From contig JAHBVF010000020.1 in assembly GCA_019637685.1 (NCBI GenBank), forward strand, positions 58,251 through 122,250: a stretch of 64,000 nucleotides of DNA. The letters are read 5' to 3'. Below are positions 17,133 through 26,213 of this stretch, piece after piece. The stretch is from Caldilineaceae bacterium (GTDB lineage: Bacteria > Chloroflexota > Anaerolineae > Caldilineales > Caldilineaceae). The notes below the pieces were generated by a model, which ran no database searches, was not told where the DNA came from, and worked only from the letters and a program-made list of their open reading frames with translations. Within the stretch, counting starts at the first letter, position 1; the number at the start of each line of letters is the position of its first letter. The position numbers were made by a program, and so were the translations under genes.

Positions 17133-18025
17133 CCGACTTTGTGTGGAGTATCGACGACGCGGGGACCGGCGGCGAGGCAGCCGCGGCGGTCTCCCGACGC
17201 TTTGCCCGCTGGCTGGAAAGCCGTTCTCTGCGTGCCACCTGGCTGGTGGTTCCTAAACCCGGCGGCCAGCCCCTCTCCGCCGAGTGGTTGGATGTTCTGC
17301 GCGAGGCGCGGGACGCGGGCCACGACCTGCAACTCCACGGATTGACCCACGGCGACTGCTTCGAGTTTGGCCCGCCCGCCTGGCCAGCCACCGCGATTCG
17401 CCCGGCCTTTGTGGAGGAGTTTGCCCAACGGCGGGAGGAACTCTTGCCCCGCTATTCGGTGGACAATCTGCGCGCCCGTATCGAAGAAGGGATGGAGATT
17501 TTTCAGCGGGAGCTGGCGATTGAGCCGGTGCTTTTTCGTGCGCCCTGTGGGGCCATCTCCCAGGCGATGTTTGCGGCCCTCGCGGAATTGGGCATCGGCT
17601 ACCACTCCTGCCAGTATATCAGCGCCACGGGCTACGAACACCTGCCCCACAACCGCGGCGACCTGACACCCGTCTGGACCGACGCCATCCCTCACCGCCC
17701 CTACCGCTGGTATGCGGATGTGATCGAAGCGCCAATTCTCAACGAATACACCTGGCGGGGCGCGGGCGCGCGCAGCGCAGAATTCATCGAACTGGCCCGG
17801 CAGGATGCGGCGCGCATCGTCACGGAAAGCCCAGTGGCAGTGATTCTCATGCACACCCACGGCATCGCCGACGACTTCGGCCACGCCTGCCGCCTGGTGG
17901 ACGCGGTGGTGGAGCATACCGCGAGTCTGGGCGATCACACTTTCACAACGCTGGGCCAACTGATCGCTTCGGGCGCGCTGGCCGCGGCCGCGACGGTCAG
18001 CGGGCCAGATTCGTTGGAAATCTGA
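17129..18025 (+). CDS. Polysaccharide-deacetylase-fold protein (DUF2334-like)
   Basis: 298 residues. SIDDAG (7-12) and LHGLTHGDC (69-77) supply the Asp-Asp and His-x3-His pattern of the NodB/DUF2334 metal-dependent deacetylase fold; FRAPCG and LMHTHGIADD supply the later catalytic-site residues. It should remove acyl groups from a glycan or related substrate. The start overlaps the microprotein stop and has AAAGGAA 6 nt upstream. There is no signal peptide, so it acts in the cytoplasm unless exported otherwise. Confidence 0.85.
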   Translation: MTDFVWSIDDAGTGGEAAAAVSRRFARWLESRSLRATWLVVPKPGGQPLSAEWLDVLREARDAGHDLQLHGLTHGDCFEFGPPAWPATAIRPAFVEEFAQRREELLPRYSVDNLRARIEEGMEIFQRELAIEPVLFRAPCGAISQAMFAALAELGIGYHSCQYISATGYEHLPHNRGDLTPVWTDAIPHRPYRWYADVIEAPILNEYTWRGAGARSAEFIELARQDAARIVTESPVAVILMHTHGIADDFGHACRLVDAVVEHTASLGDHTFTTLGQLIASGALAAAATVSGPDSLEI

Positions 18026-18146
18026 GGACAGTTGGGACCCAATGGAGGCCAAAGCCATCCAATCGCGGTTGCTTTCCCAGATGGCGGGGCTGTGATAGAG
18101 TGGCCCCATTGGAATCGAAAAACCCCAGCAGAAGGAAAACTGTCCA

Positions 18147-19454
18147 ATGGAAAACCCCCAAATCTCTGTCGCCAATCCACTGCTGCGTACACCCCTCAGT
18201 CTGATTGTCGATGATTCCTGCCCGGTCATCAATCTCACCCATTTCTGGATTCAACAGCGCCAGGCGTGGAAAGCCCGGTATACGCCCAATGCCCCGTTCC
18301 GGGCTTCGGACGGCGACCCGGCAAAGCTGAGCCGTGTGCCAGAAACGATTCCCGCCGACTTCGCGGTGAAATGGGGCGAATGGTGCGGCGAGCAGGGCAT
18401 CCGGGGCAAATTCAGTCTGGTCCCCTATCCCGCGGGCGTGGCCCGGGTGGACGAGGGCTTTCCCGGCTATTCCCGCCAGGAATTTGAGGATTGGATGCGG
18501 GCCTACCGGGAGATCATCTGGCCCAACTTCGATTTGACCTGCGAGATGATTACCCACACCCACGTGCTGGACCTGCAAAGCTGGGCGATGACCCCAGCCT
18601 GGGAGCAGTACGAATGGGTCGATCCACCCCTGGAACCCCTGACCGATTACATTGCCACGGCCATGACGCTCCTGCGCAATGTGGGCATCCCCTGCGAGGG
18701 GGTGACCAGTCCCGGTGGCTTTGGATCGCGCCAGGAATCCGCCTATGCCCAGGCCACGCTGGACGCGGCCATCCGGGTCAATGGCAATCGCCGTCCCTTC
18801 TACTTTATGCGGGTAAATGTGGCCCCCGACGCCTGGCCGGATGTGCCCATCTGGCATTCACAGAAGGAGCAGGGCATTGCCATCGCCAGTATTATCGGCT
18901 GTACGGACGACTGGTTTGGCAATTGGACTGGCTACGACGCGGGTGATCCGGACCGCTTTATTACCGAGGATTTGCAGGGGGGCTGTCTGCCGCCTGTGCT
19001 GGAAAGGGAGCTGCCCTGTGTGCTGGTCAGCCACTGGCCCGGCTTCTACTTTGGCGGCGAGGAGGTGGGCTTGCGGGTGCTGCAAGAGGTGAAGCGGCGT
19101 TTGGACCGCTACGACCCGGACGGCACGCGCACTCGCTGGATGAAGACATCGGAGATCGGCCATTATTGGATGGCCCGCCAACTGAGCGATCTGGCAGTAA
19201 CACCCCTGGACGCGGGCGGCTGGCAATTGACCGTTGACACCCGCTTCCCCACGGCTGACTTCACCCTCAGCGTCGACCGGGCGCTGGTTCGGGTGCAGGT
19301 CGATGGCACAGACCTGCACCCGGTCTCCGCACGCCGGGACCTGCGCGCCGACACATTCTGGGTGGACGGGCAACGCACAGTGCTGGCGTTTGATCTGCGC
19401 GCAGGAGTGACAACAGCCAGAATGTGGGAGGATGCCGGCGCGGTTGGGGTGTAA
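18147..19454 (+). CDS. Deacetylase-fold protein of unknown substrate
   Basis: 435 residues, no signal peptide. SLIVDDSCPV (18-27) and THTHVLDLQ (about 133-141) recall the metal-binding Asp and His motifs of polysaccharide-deacetylase-like barrels, and SPGGFGSRQES resembles the substrate loop. The last 100 residues are predicted beta-rich and may be a separate domain. It follows a smaller deacetylase-fold gene on the same strand after a 121-nt gap, and a strong terminator follows it. The fold assignment is by motif and could be wrong; the reaction is unknown. Confidence 0.65.
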   Translation: MENPQISVANPLLRTPLSLIVDDSCPVINLTHFWIQQRQAWKARYTPNAPFRASDGDPAKLSRVPETIPADFAVKWGEWCGEQGIRGKFSLVPYPAGVARVDEGFPGYSRQEFEDWMRAYREIIWPNFDLTCEMITHTHVLDLQSWAMTPAWEQYEWVDPPLEPLTDYIATAMTLLRNVGIPCEGVTSPGGFGSRQESAYAQATLDAAIRVNGNRRPFYFMRVNVAPDAWPDVPIWHSQKEQGIAIASIIGCTDDWFGNWTGYDAGDPDRFITEDLQGGCLPPVLERELPCVLVSHWPGFYFGGEEVGLRVLQEVKRRLDRYDPDGTRTRWMKTSEIGHYWMARQLSDLAVTPLDAGGWQLTVDTRFPTADFTLSVDRALVRVQVDGTDLHPVSARRDLRADTFWVDGQRTVLAFDLRAGVTTARMWEDAGAVGV

Positions 19455-19480
19455 ACGCACTCATTGCCATTCACATTTGT

Positions 19481-19526
19481 ACAGAAGAAGCTGACGGGGC
19501 AGCCCCGTCAGCTTCTTCTGTATTTA
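19481..19526 (+). terminator. Strong hairpin terminator
   Basis: A perfect 19-bp stem (19481-19499 with 19503-19521) around a CAG loop, then ATTTACC. It closes the deacetylase unit just before the tetR promoter. The U-run is weak but the stem is very stable. Confidence 0.8.
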
Positions 19527-19530
19527 CCTC

Positions 19531-19578
19531 TTGACAACTTGTTTTTCCTGCGCGAGAATATAAACGAACGTTCATTTA
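19531..19578 (+). promoter_or_regulatory. tetR promoter with palindromic operator
   Basis: TTGACA (19531-19536) stands 17 nt before GAGAAT (19554-19559). Directly downstream, 19561-19578 is an 18-bp palindrome (TAAACGAACGTTCATTTA) with one mismatched pair. Its position at the expected transcription start fits autorepression by the TetR protein encoded next. Confidence 0.7.
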
Positions 19579-19598
19579 TTTCATATTCGAAGCGCACA

Positions 19599-20231
19599 AT
19601 GGCCCAATCACCCGATCACCCAATCCCCGACCCACCCACCAAAGGCGACCGCACCCGCCAGGCTTTGCTGGACGCGGCCTATCAGCAGTTTGTCCAGCGG
19701 GGCTTCCACGCCGCGTCCATGCGCGCCATCGCGGATGGCGCGGGGATCACCCCCGGCGGCATATACAATCACTTTGCGGGCAAGGACGATCTCTTCGCCG
19801 CGGTGGTGCTGGCCCATCACCCGTTGACCCGTATCTTTCCCCAACTGATCGCGGCCCCCGGCCACACAGCCGAGGAACGGCTGCGCAACGCGGCCCAGGC
19901 GATTGCGGCGGAATTGGAAGCTGATGAGAAGCTGCTCAACCTGTTCTTTGCTGAAATGATCGAATGCCAGGGCAAACACTTGGCACTTTTATCCGAAACG
20001 CTGATGCCCAAAGCGCTGGCTTTTGTCACCGAACTCCACGCCGCGACAGATACGCCGCCGGGGATTACACCCTTTGGCCTGCTGCAAACATTTGTGGGCA
20101 CTGTGCTGGCGACGGTCTTCACCCGACGCTTTCTGGCAACCGCGGGCGCGCCGGCCATCGCCCTGGCCGGAATCGACGAATTTATGGACATTTATCTGCA
20201 CGGAATACTGCGCGGGAAAACAGACTTGTAG
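19599..20231 (+). CDS. TetR/AcrR-family transcriptional repressor
   Basis: 210 residues. The N-terminal helix-turn-helix is standard: DRTRQALLDAAYQQFVQRGF, then AIADGAGITPGGIYNHFAGK at about 45-65. The C-terminal ligand domain is variable. ATG 19599 lies downstream of a promoter and an 18-bp palindrome that is probably its operator. The stop is 14 nt before the PEP-utilising enzyme gene, so the two are almost certainly co-transcribed and the regulator may sense that enzyme's substrate. Confidence 0.93.
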   Translation: MAQSPDHPIPDPPTKGDRTRQALLDAAYQQFVQRGFHAASMRAIADGAGITPGGIYNHFAGKDDLFAAVVLAHHPLTRIFPQLIAAPGHTAEERLRNAAQAIAAELEADEKLLNLFFAEMIECQGKHLALLSETLMPKALAFVTELHAATDTPPGITPFGLLQTFVGTVLATVFTRRFLATAGAPAIALAGIDEFMDIYLHGILRGKTDL

Positions 20232-20245
20232 CAGAGGAGCTATCA

Positions 20246-22999
20246 ATGCAGGCACCACCCACCCACACCCAAATTCAAAGAGGTATCTGCCTGCCTCTGG
20301 ACGCGCCCGGCGCGACACTGGCAACCACAGGCGGCAAAGGATTGAATCTGACAAAGTTGGCCCAGGCCGGTTTTCCTGTACCCGGTGGATTTGTTGTGAC
20401 CACTGCCGGCTACGACGCGTTTGTGGCCGGTGCGGGGCTGGCAGGCTGGATGGCAAGCGAAGTGGCCGCCATTGACGCGGGCGACCCGGAGAGCCTGAAC
20501 GCGCTTTCGGAACGCATCCGTGCCCGCTTTCGGGAGAGCACAATGCCCCCCGCGCTGGGCGAGTCGATTCGCGCCGCCTATGGGGTATTGGGCAAACCCA
20601 AAGTGGCTGTGCGCTCCTCTGCCACCGCCGAGGACCTGCCCGATTTCTCCTTTGCCGGGCAGCAGGATACTTTCCTGAATGTGCTGGGGGACGACGGGCT
20701 GCTGGACGCAGTGCGGGAGTGTTGGAGCAGTTTGTGGACGGCCCGTGCCATTGGCTATCGGGCGCGCAACGGCATCGACCAATCGGCGGTCTCCCTGGCG
20801 GTGGTGGTGCAGGCGATGGTGCAGAGCGACACATCCGGCGTGCTGTTCACAGCCAACCCGCTGAGCGGGCGACGCACAGAGACGGTCATCGATGCCATCT
20901 ACGGGCTGGGCGAGGCGCTGGTCAGCGGCCAGGTGGAGCCGGACCAGTACGTCGTGGAGACGGTCACCGGGCGCATTGTGGAAAAGCAGTTGGGCGCGAA
21001 GGCGACGGTCATTCGGGGTGTGGAGGGCGGCGGCACTGTGAGCGAAAGCGCGGACGCCCACAGCCAGCAGGCCCTGCGCGACGACGAAATTCGGGAAGTA
21101 ACGGCGCTGGGCAAACGGGTGGCCGATTTCTACGGTTCCCCCCAGGACATCGAATGGGGCTACGCGGACGGGCAGCTCTATCTGCTTCAATCCCGGGCCA
21201 TCACCTCCCTTTTCCCGGTTCCCACACGGCCCACCGAAGCACCGACGGATGAACTGGCCGTCTACTTCTCCTTTGGCGCGATCCAGGGAATGCTGGACCC
21301 CATGACGCCCTTGGGCCGGGATGTGATCAAAGCCATTTTTATCGGCGGCGGCACGCTGCTTGGCTTCTATGGGAATACGCCGGAAAACCAGAAAGTGCTC
21401 TACGAGGCGGGCGGGCGACTGTGGGGCGATCTGACTCCGGTTCTCAACAACGAGCGGGGGCGTAAACTTATCAGCGGCACAATGAACGGCGTGGAGCCGG
21501 GGGCCGCAGCGACTCTCACGAATTTATTGACGGAACCGGGCCGCCTGGCCAAGCCGGGTCCCCTGCGCCCGGAGACAATGCGTCGAATTGTCCGTTTCGC
21601 ACTGCCCCTGCTGCGTACGATGCTGGGCGCGCTGGCTCGCCCCGACCAGAACCGGGCAGAAGCCCAGCAGGTTATCGACGAGACCCTCGCCCGCTTCACA
21701 GCCCAGGCCCAGGCCGCCAAGAGTATGACGGATCAGGTGCAGTTGCTGGAAGATGTGGCCCACGCGGCCTTTCGGGTGATGATTCCCCAGTTGCTCCCCC
21801 GTATTCTGGCCGGGATGGCCGGTCTGCGCGGGTTGACGGTGATGGCCGAGAAGCTGACGAGGATTGACCCCACCATCACCGGCCAGACCGCGATGGATGT
21901 GACCCGCGGCCTGCCCCATAATGTGACGACGGAGATGGACCTCTCCCTGTGGACGGTGGCCCAGGTGGTGCGGGACGATCCGGACTCCGCGGCCCATTTT
22001 GCGCGGTCGGAACCACCCGCGCTGGCTGCTGAGTATCTGGCCGGGACGCTGCCCTATTCGGCCCAGGCTGCCATCGCTGGTTTTATGGACCGCTACGGGA
22101 TGCGGGGGCTGGCCGAGATCGATTTTGGCCGTCCCCGCTGGCGGGAACATCCGGCCCAGGTGATGCAGATGGTGCAGAACTATCTGCGCATCGAAGACCC
22201 CACAATGGCCCCGGACGCGGTCTTTGGGCGGGGCGTGGCCGCGGCCCAGGCAACCGTAGACCGGCTGGTCACTGCAGCCCGACAGTCGGGTCCCCTGGGA
22301 TTCCTCAAGGAACGGCTGGTGCGGGGGATGGTCTATCGGGCGCGGGCGCTTTCTGGTCTGCGCGAAAGCCCCAAATTTATGATCATTCGGCTCTTGGGAA
22401 TAGCGCGCAAGGCGATTTTGGCAATGGGCGAGAGCTTGGTAGAAGTTGGGGTGTTGACCCAGGCCGAAGATATTGTTTTTCTGCGGGTGACTGAGCTGCG
22501 TACACTGGCGTCCACGCCGTTGGAGCAGATGGACAAAAGCGCCTGGCGGTCTCTGGTTGCCCAGCGTCGCCAGGCATACGACCGGGAGCTGGGGCGTCGC
22601 CAGATTCCACGCGTTCTTCTCAGCGATGGCACAGCCTACTACGACGGCTTCACAGACAGCAGTGACGGCGAGGCGGTCGAGGGTGTGCTGCGGGGCAGTC
22701 CCGTTTCCGCGGGGGTGGTGGAGGGCAACGTGCGGGTGATCTTTGACCCCTACACCGCCCATCTGCTCCCCGGTGAAATTCTGGTCTGCCCCGGCACAGA
22801 CCCGGCCTGGACGCCCCTCTTCCTCAGCGCGGGCGGTCTGGTGATGGAGGTGGGCGGTCTGATGACCCACGGCTCTGTCGTGGCGCGGGAATACGGCATC
22901 CCCGCGGTGGTGGGCGTGGAGCGGGCGACCGAACGCCTGGAGACGGGAATGCACATACGGGTGGACGGGAGCAGCGGGCGGATTGAAGTGTTGGAATGA
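20246..22999 (+). CDS. PEP-utilising phosphotransferase, rifampicin phosphotransferase-like
   Basis: 917 residues. The N-terminal ATP-grasp/PPDK domain shows GGKGLNLTKLAQAGFPVP (about 28-45) and VRSSATAEDLPDFSFAGQ. The C-terminal swivelling phosphohistidine domain shows GGLMTHGSVVAREYG with the catalytic His near residue 875. This ATP-binding / middle / His order and length match rifampicin phosphotransferase and phosphoenolpyruvate-synthase relatives; there is no C-terminal PEP-binding barrel as in PpsA, which favours the RPH type (ATP-dependent phosphorylation of an antibiotic-like substrate). ATG 20246 has GAGGAGC 5 nt upstream. The neighbouring TetR gene fits a drug- or metabolite-induced unit. 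Confidence 0.85.
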   Translation: MQAPPTHTQIQRGICLPLDAPGATLATTGGKGLNLTKLAQAGFPVPGGFVVTTAGYDAFVAGAGLAGWMASEVAAIDAGDPESLNALSERIRARFRESTMPPALGESIRAAYGVLGKPKVAVRSSATAEDLPDFSFAGQQDTFLNVLGDDGLLDAVRECWSSLWTARAIGYRARNGIDQSAVSLAVVVQAMVQSDTSGVLFTANPLSGRRTETVIDAIYGLGEALVSGQVEPDQYVVETVTGRIVEKQLGAKATVIRGVEGGGTVSESADAHSQQALRDDEIREVTALGKRVADFYGSPQDIEWGYADGQLYLLQSRAITSLFPVPTRPTEAPTDELAVYFSFGAIQGMLDPMTPLGRDVIKAIFIGGGTLLGFYGNTPENQKVLYEAGGRLWGDLTPVLNNERGRKLISGTMNGVEPGAAATLTNLLTEPGRLAKPGPLRPETMRRIVRFALPLLRTMLGALARPDQNRAEAQQVIDETLARFTAQAQAAKSMTDQVQLLEDVAHAAFRVMIPQLLPRILAGMAGLRGLTVMAEKLTRIDPTITGQTAMDVTRGLPHNVTTEMDLSLWTVAQVVRDDPDSAAHFARSEPPALAAEYLAGTLPYSAQAAIAGFMDRYGMRGLAEIDFGRPRWREHPAQVMQMVQNYLRIEDPTMAPDAVFGRGVAAAQATVDRLVTAARQSGPLGFLKERLVRGMVYRARALSGLRESPKFMIIRLLGIARKAILAMGESLVEVGVLTQAEDIVFLRVTELRTLASTPLEQMDKSAWRSLVAQRRQAYDRELGRRQIPRVLLSDGTAYYDGFTDSSDGEAVEGVLRGSPVSAGVVEGNVRVIFDPYTAHLLPGEILVCPGTDPAWTPLFLSAGGLVMEVGGLMTHGSVVAREYGIPAVVGVERATERLETGMHIRVDGSSGRIEVLE

Positions 23000-23000
23000 G

Positions 23001-23070
23001 AGCAGGCGACGGACGGACGACGAATGATGATGAGAATCGGTTCGTCGTCCGTCGCCTGCTATTTTCTTTT
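23001..23070. terminator. Bidirectional terminator between convergent genes
   Basis: AGCAGGCGACGGAC repeats into GACGAA (23001-23024) and is complemented by 23041-23060; the left arm carries a 4-nt GGAC duplication. ATTTTCTTTT follows on the plus strand. It lies between the stop codons of two convergent genes. Confidence 0.85.
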
Positions 23071-23078
23071 AGCGAATT

Positions 23079-24167
23079 CTAGTGGTCGTGGGCGTAGTGC
23101 CGGGCCAGAATATCCGCGCCGAAGTCGTTGGCCGGGTCCCGCCAGACGCTGTGGATGTGGTTGGCGTCGTTCTGGGTGTTGTCGTATTCCACCAGAAAGT
23201 TGGTCGCTTGCAGTCGGTAGTAATGGCCCTGGCGTCGCTCGATGCCACCGGCCCAGGCAAAGTGGACCTGCTCGATGCCGGTGTTGTGCAGCCGGGCAGC
23301 CTCGATCTCGGCCAGTTCGTCGGGCATGCGGTGGATGTACTCGCTGATGAGTGCCTGCAAAATCTCGCTCTGGCCGCTGTTCATGGCCGCGGCCGCCAGT
23401 CCTTTGGGCTGGCTGCTGTAGCGCAGCGCGTCGATGTGGTGATGTTCCAGACCGGCCTCTTTCCGCCACTGTTCGATGGCGGTCTCAGCCAAATGCAACT
23501 GACCGTCGGCGATCTGCCGGTGGTTGGATGTCACCATATCCGACGGCGCGGTGGGGGCCAGAATAACAGCAGCCCGCTGGCCTTCGTCCAATGAATGAAT
23601 CAGATCCCGGGCCAAATCCTCCACACCGGCCAGGGGGCGCAGACTGGACACCGCGCTCAGGGGCATCTCCGCGGGGTTAGCGCCGAAGAAAGTGGGCGTG
23701 GGGGCCACAATCTGCCCCTTGACAATTGTGAAGTTGAGAGAGATGTGATGGCCTTCAAAGCGCCAGCCCCACGGCTCTGTCGGGCTGGGCTGACCAAAAA
23801 TGGAGACGTAATAGAGTTCGCCATTGCGCCCGGTGTCGGGCCAGGTCCAGCCCTCCTTGAAGTCGAGGGTCATTTCCAGGCCGACAATTGTCGAGGCGGT
23901 GACATAGCCCGTACGGCTGAGACCGGTGGCGATTAGCTGTTCGGCTTTGCGTCGCTGGTGGCGGTCCATATTGGCAAAGGGCAGACCGCCCCGGGCCACA
24001 GGGGTAAAATGCCACTCTGTGCGCGCGTCCTGGGCCGGGAAGGAGAAGTGGGCCTGGCGGCGCTGGTGGGGGGCCAGGGACGTGAGAAAGTTGGTGGCGG
24101 CTTCGCCCATCCGGTGGACGAGTTCGCGCGCGCCGTTGCCAGTAAGCAGATCGGTCGGTTGTGTCAT
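23079..24167 (-). CDS. DUF3500 family protein
   Basis: 362 residues with no signal peptide. The family is recognised from ARTEWHFTPVARGGLPF, GWRFEGHHISLNFTI and the late AWAGGIERRQGHYYR plus HIHSVWRDPANDFG, where a cluster of conserved His and Asp residues suggests a metal site. DUF3500 has no established activity. ATG 24167 (MTQPTD) has GAAGAGG nearby and is preferred to ATG 24206. Its promoter region is shared with the divergent membrane-protein gene. Confidence 0.88.
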   Translation of the reverse strand: MTQPTDLLTGNGARELVHRMGEAATNFLTSLAPHQRRQAHFSFPAQDARTEWHFTPVARGGLPFANMDRHQRRKAEQLIATGLSRTGYVTASTIVGLEMTLDFKEGWTWPDTGRNGELYYVSIFGQPSPTEPWGWRFEGHHISLNFTIVKGQIVAPTPTFFGANPAEMPLSAVSSLRPLAGVEDLARDLIHSLDEGQRAAVILAPTAPSDMVTSNHRQIADGQLHLAETAIEQWRKEAGLEHHHIDALRYSSQPKGLAAAAMNSGQSEILQALISEYIHRMPDELAEIEAARLHNTGIEQVHFAWAGGIERRQGHYYRLQATNFLVEYDNTQNDANHIHSVWRDPANDFGADILARHYAHDH

Positions 24168-24324
24168 AGGGGCCTCTTCGTGGGTAATGGGGGACAGAAG
24201 TTCCAATTCTCGGAATGATACCCGATCCCGGCCCAGTTTTCAACCGGGAGAAAACGCTTGGCAGGACAGAATGTGGTAAACTGCACTTATACGCAGGCAG
24301 GACACCAGACCCGAAGGAGGAACA

Positions 24325-25437
24325 ATGAGCGCAGCCCCAACCCATTCCTTTGCTTCCACCACAGCCAGCGAATCCAACCGCGCCCAAATTGCCGGATTGG
24401 GCTTCGATTGGCTGATGATTATTCTCAGCACTGTCTTTGTCGGCGGTCTCTTCCTGGACGGATGGGCGCACAATCACGGCAAAGTGGACCAGTCCTTCTT
24501 CACGCCCTGGCACGCCTTTTTCTACAGCGGCTTTCTGCTGACCGCGGCCGCGCTGGTGGGCGCTGTGCTGCTCAACCGCGGCCGGGGCTACAGTCTCTCC
24601 AATGCCATTCCTACCGGCTATCGCACCAGTCTGTTTGGTCTTTTTGTCTTTGCCGCGGGTGGCGTGGGCGATCTGGCCTGGCACTCGGCCTTTGGCATTG
24701 AAGAAGATGTGGAAGCGCTCTTCAGCCCTACCCATCTGTTGCTGGGCATTGGGCTGGCGCTGGTTGTCACTGGCCCTCTGCGTTCCGCCTGGAACGCCAG
24801 AGGCCAGCGGAGCACCTGGTCCACTCTTGGCCCCGCGCTGCTTTCCACCAGTCTGTTCATCAGCGTTTGCACCTTTTTTATGCTCTTCTCCCATCCGGTC
24901 ACCCAAGTGGTGGCGGGCCGACTGCACCGCTATTTCAACAACGACGTGGGGATTGTGGCGGGGATGCTGGGGCTGATTGTCATTGCGGGGTTGCTGGTGG
25001 GGCCGGTGTTGCTGCTCCTGGGCCGCTGGTCGCTGCCCGTTGGCAGTCTGACGCTGATTTGGGGTCTTAACACAGCGGCGATGACGATTATCGACTACGA
25101 ACAGATCGAGCAATTCTGGCTGGGCGCGGCGATGTTGGGCGCGGCTGTCCTGTGCGATCTGCTGCTCGTCTGGCTGCGCCCCAGCCGTCGCCAGCACGAC
25201 CGATTGCGTATCTTCGCCTTTGCCGCGCCGCTGCTGCTCTTTGGCGCCTATTTTGCCGCGCTGATGATGACTGAAGGAACCCGCTGGTCCATCCATCTGT
25301 GGAGCGGGTCGATCTTTTTGACGGGGATTGCCGGTCTGTTGTTGAGCTATCTGCTCATTCCGCCGCGTATTCCCGTTGACGATTCTCGCCCCCTTTCTGT
25401 CCCCACAAACAACAAACAAACCGATGACAAACGATAA
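24325..25437 (+). CDS. Polytopic membrane protein with conserved-looking His residues, unknown function
   Basis: 370 residues with nine or ten hydrophobic helices. His and acidic residues sit at helix edges: LDGWAHNHG (about 44-52), FTPWHAFFYSG, DLAWHSAFGIEEDVEALFSPTHLL and SIHLWSG. That spacing suggests a haem- or copper-binding membrane protein, but no named family is recognised. ATG 24325 has GGAGGAA 6 nt upstream. It is followed after 9 nt by nnrE and is likely co-transcribed with it. Confidence 0.8.
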   Translation: MSAAPTHSFASTTASESNRAQIAGLGFDWLMIILSTVFVGGLFLDGWAHNHGKVDQSFFTPWHAFFYSGFLLTAAALVGAVLLNRGRGYSLSNAIPTGYRTSLFGLFVFAAGGVGDLAWHSAFGIEEDVEALFSPTHLLLGIGLALVVTGPLRSAWNARGQRSTWSTLGPALLSTSLFISVCTFFMLFSHPVTQVVAGRLHRYFNNDVGIVAGMLGLIVIAGLLVGPVLLLLGRWSLPVGSLTLIWGLNTAAMTIIDYEQIEQFWLGAAMLGAAVLCDLLLVWLRPSRRQHDRLRIFAFAAPLLLFGAYFAALMMTEGTRWSIHLWSGSIFLTGIAGLLLSYLLIPPRIPVDDSRPLSVPTNNKQTDDKR

Positions 25438-25446
25438 GGCAGCCCA

Positions 25447-26190
25447 ATGACTCTTCTCCCCCTGCTCTCCACCGATCAGATGCGCGAAGTGGATCGGTTG
25501 ATGATCGAAGAATATCACATCGAATTGATCCAAATGATGGAAAATGCCGGGCGCAATCTGGCCCTGCTGGCCAAACGGCTGTTGGATGAGGACGTGACGG
25601 ACCGGCCTGTGGTTGTGTTGGCCGGGCGCGGCCACAACGGCGGGGGTGGACTGGTGGCAGCCCGCCATCTGCTCAATTGGGGCGCGTGGGTTCAGCTATT
25701 GTTGACCCATCGCCCAGAGGAATACAGCGGCGTGCCAGCCCACCAGCTATCCATTCTGCAGGCAATGGACGCGCCTTTGGCCTGGGCCGAAGACGGCTGG
25801 GAACTGCCCCCGGCAGACCTGATCATCGACGCTGTGATCGGCTATGGGCTGCAGGGCAATCCGCGAGGAGGAGCAGCCAATCTCATTGCGCTCGCCAATA
25901 GCAGTGTGGCCCCGATTCTGAGCCTGGACGCGCCCAGTGGGTTGGACACGGCCAGCGGTCAGCTATACAGCCCCCACATTGTGGCCGCGGCCACAATGAC
26001 GCTGGCCCTGCCCAAGACCGGTCTGCTCGCGCCCGGGGCGGCAAGCGCCATCGGTCAGCTTTATTTGGCGGATATTAGCGTGCCGCCCGCGCTGTACGAG
26101 CGGCTGGGGCTGGACATCCCGCCGCTGTTTGCCGCGGATACAGTGCTGCCGCTGAGCATCTCTGATGGCGCGGCCGCCGTGGAAATCTAG
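25447..26190 (+). CDS. nnrE: NAD(P)H-hydrate epimerase
   Basis: 247 residues, YjeF_N fold. It interconverts R and S forms of hydrated NAD(P)H so that the dehydratase NnrD can repair them. Diagnostic segments are [10 protein letters not shown], the [16 protein letters not shown] nucleotide loop, and [10 protein letters not shown] with the catalytic Asp. Unlike the E. coli protein, it is not fused to NnrD, and no nnrD gene is in this window. The start is 9 nt after the membrane-protein stop. Confidence 0.93.
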   Translation: MTLLPLLSTDQMREVDRLMIEEYHIELIQMMENAGRNLALLAKRLLDEDVTDRPVVVLAGRGHNGGGGLVAARHLLNWGAWVQLLLTHRPEEYSGVPAHQLSILQAMDAPLAWAEDGWELPPADLIIDAVIGYGLQGNPRGGAANLIALANSSVAPILSLDAPSGLDTASGQLYSPHIVAAATMTLALPKTGLLAPGAASAIGQLYLADISVPPALYERLGLDIPPLFAADTVLPLSISDGAAAVEI

Positions 26191-26213
26191 GCTTTCCGGG
26201 GAAGGCCGCGTCT

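Noticed and set aside
23755..25668. A 637-codon minus-strand frame across the DUF3500, membrane-protein and nnrE genes
   Set aside because: Shadow frame; the genes on both strands have clear starts and family motifs.
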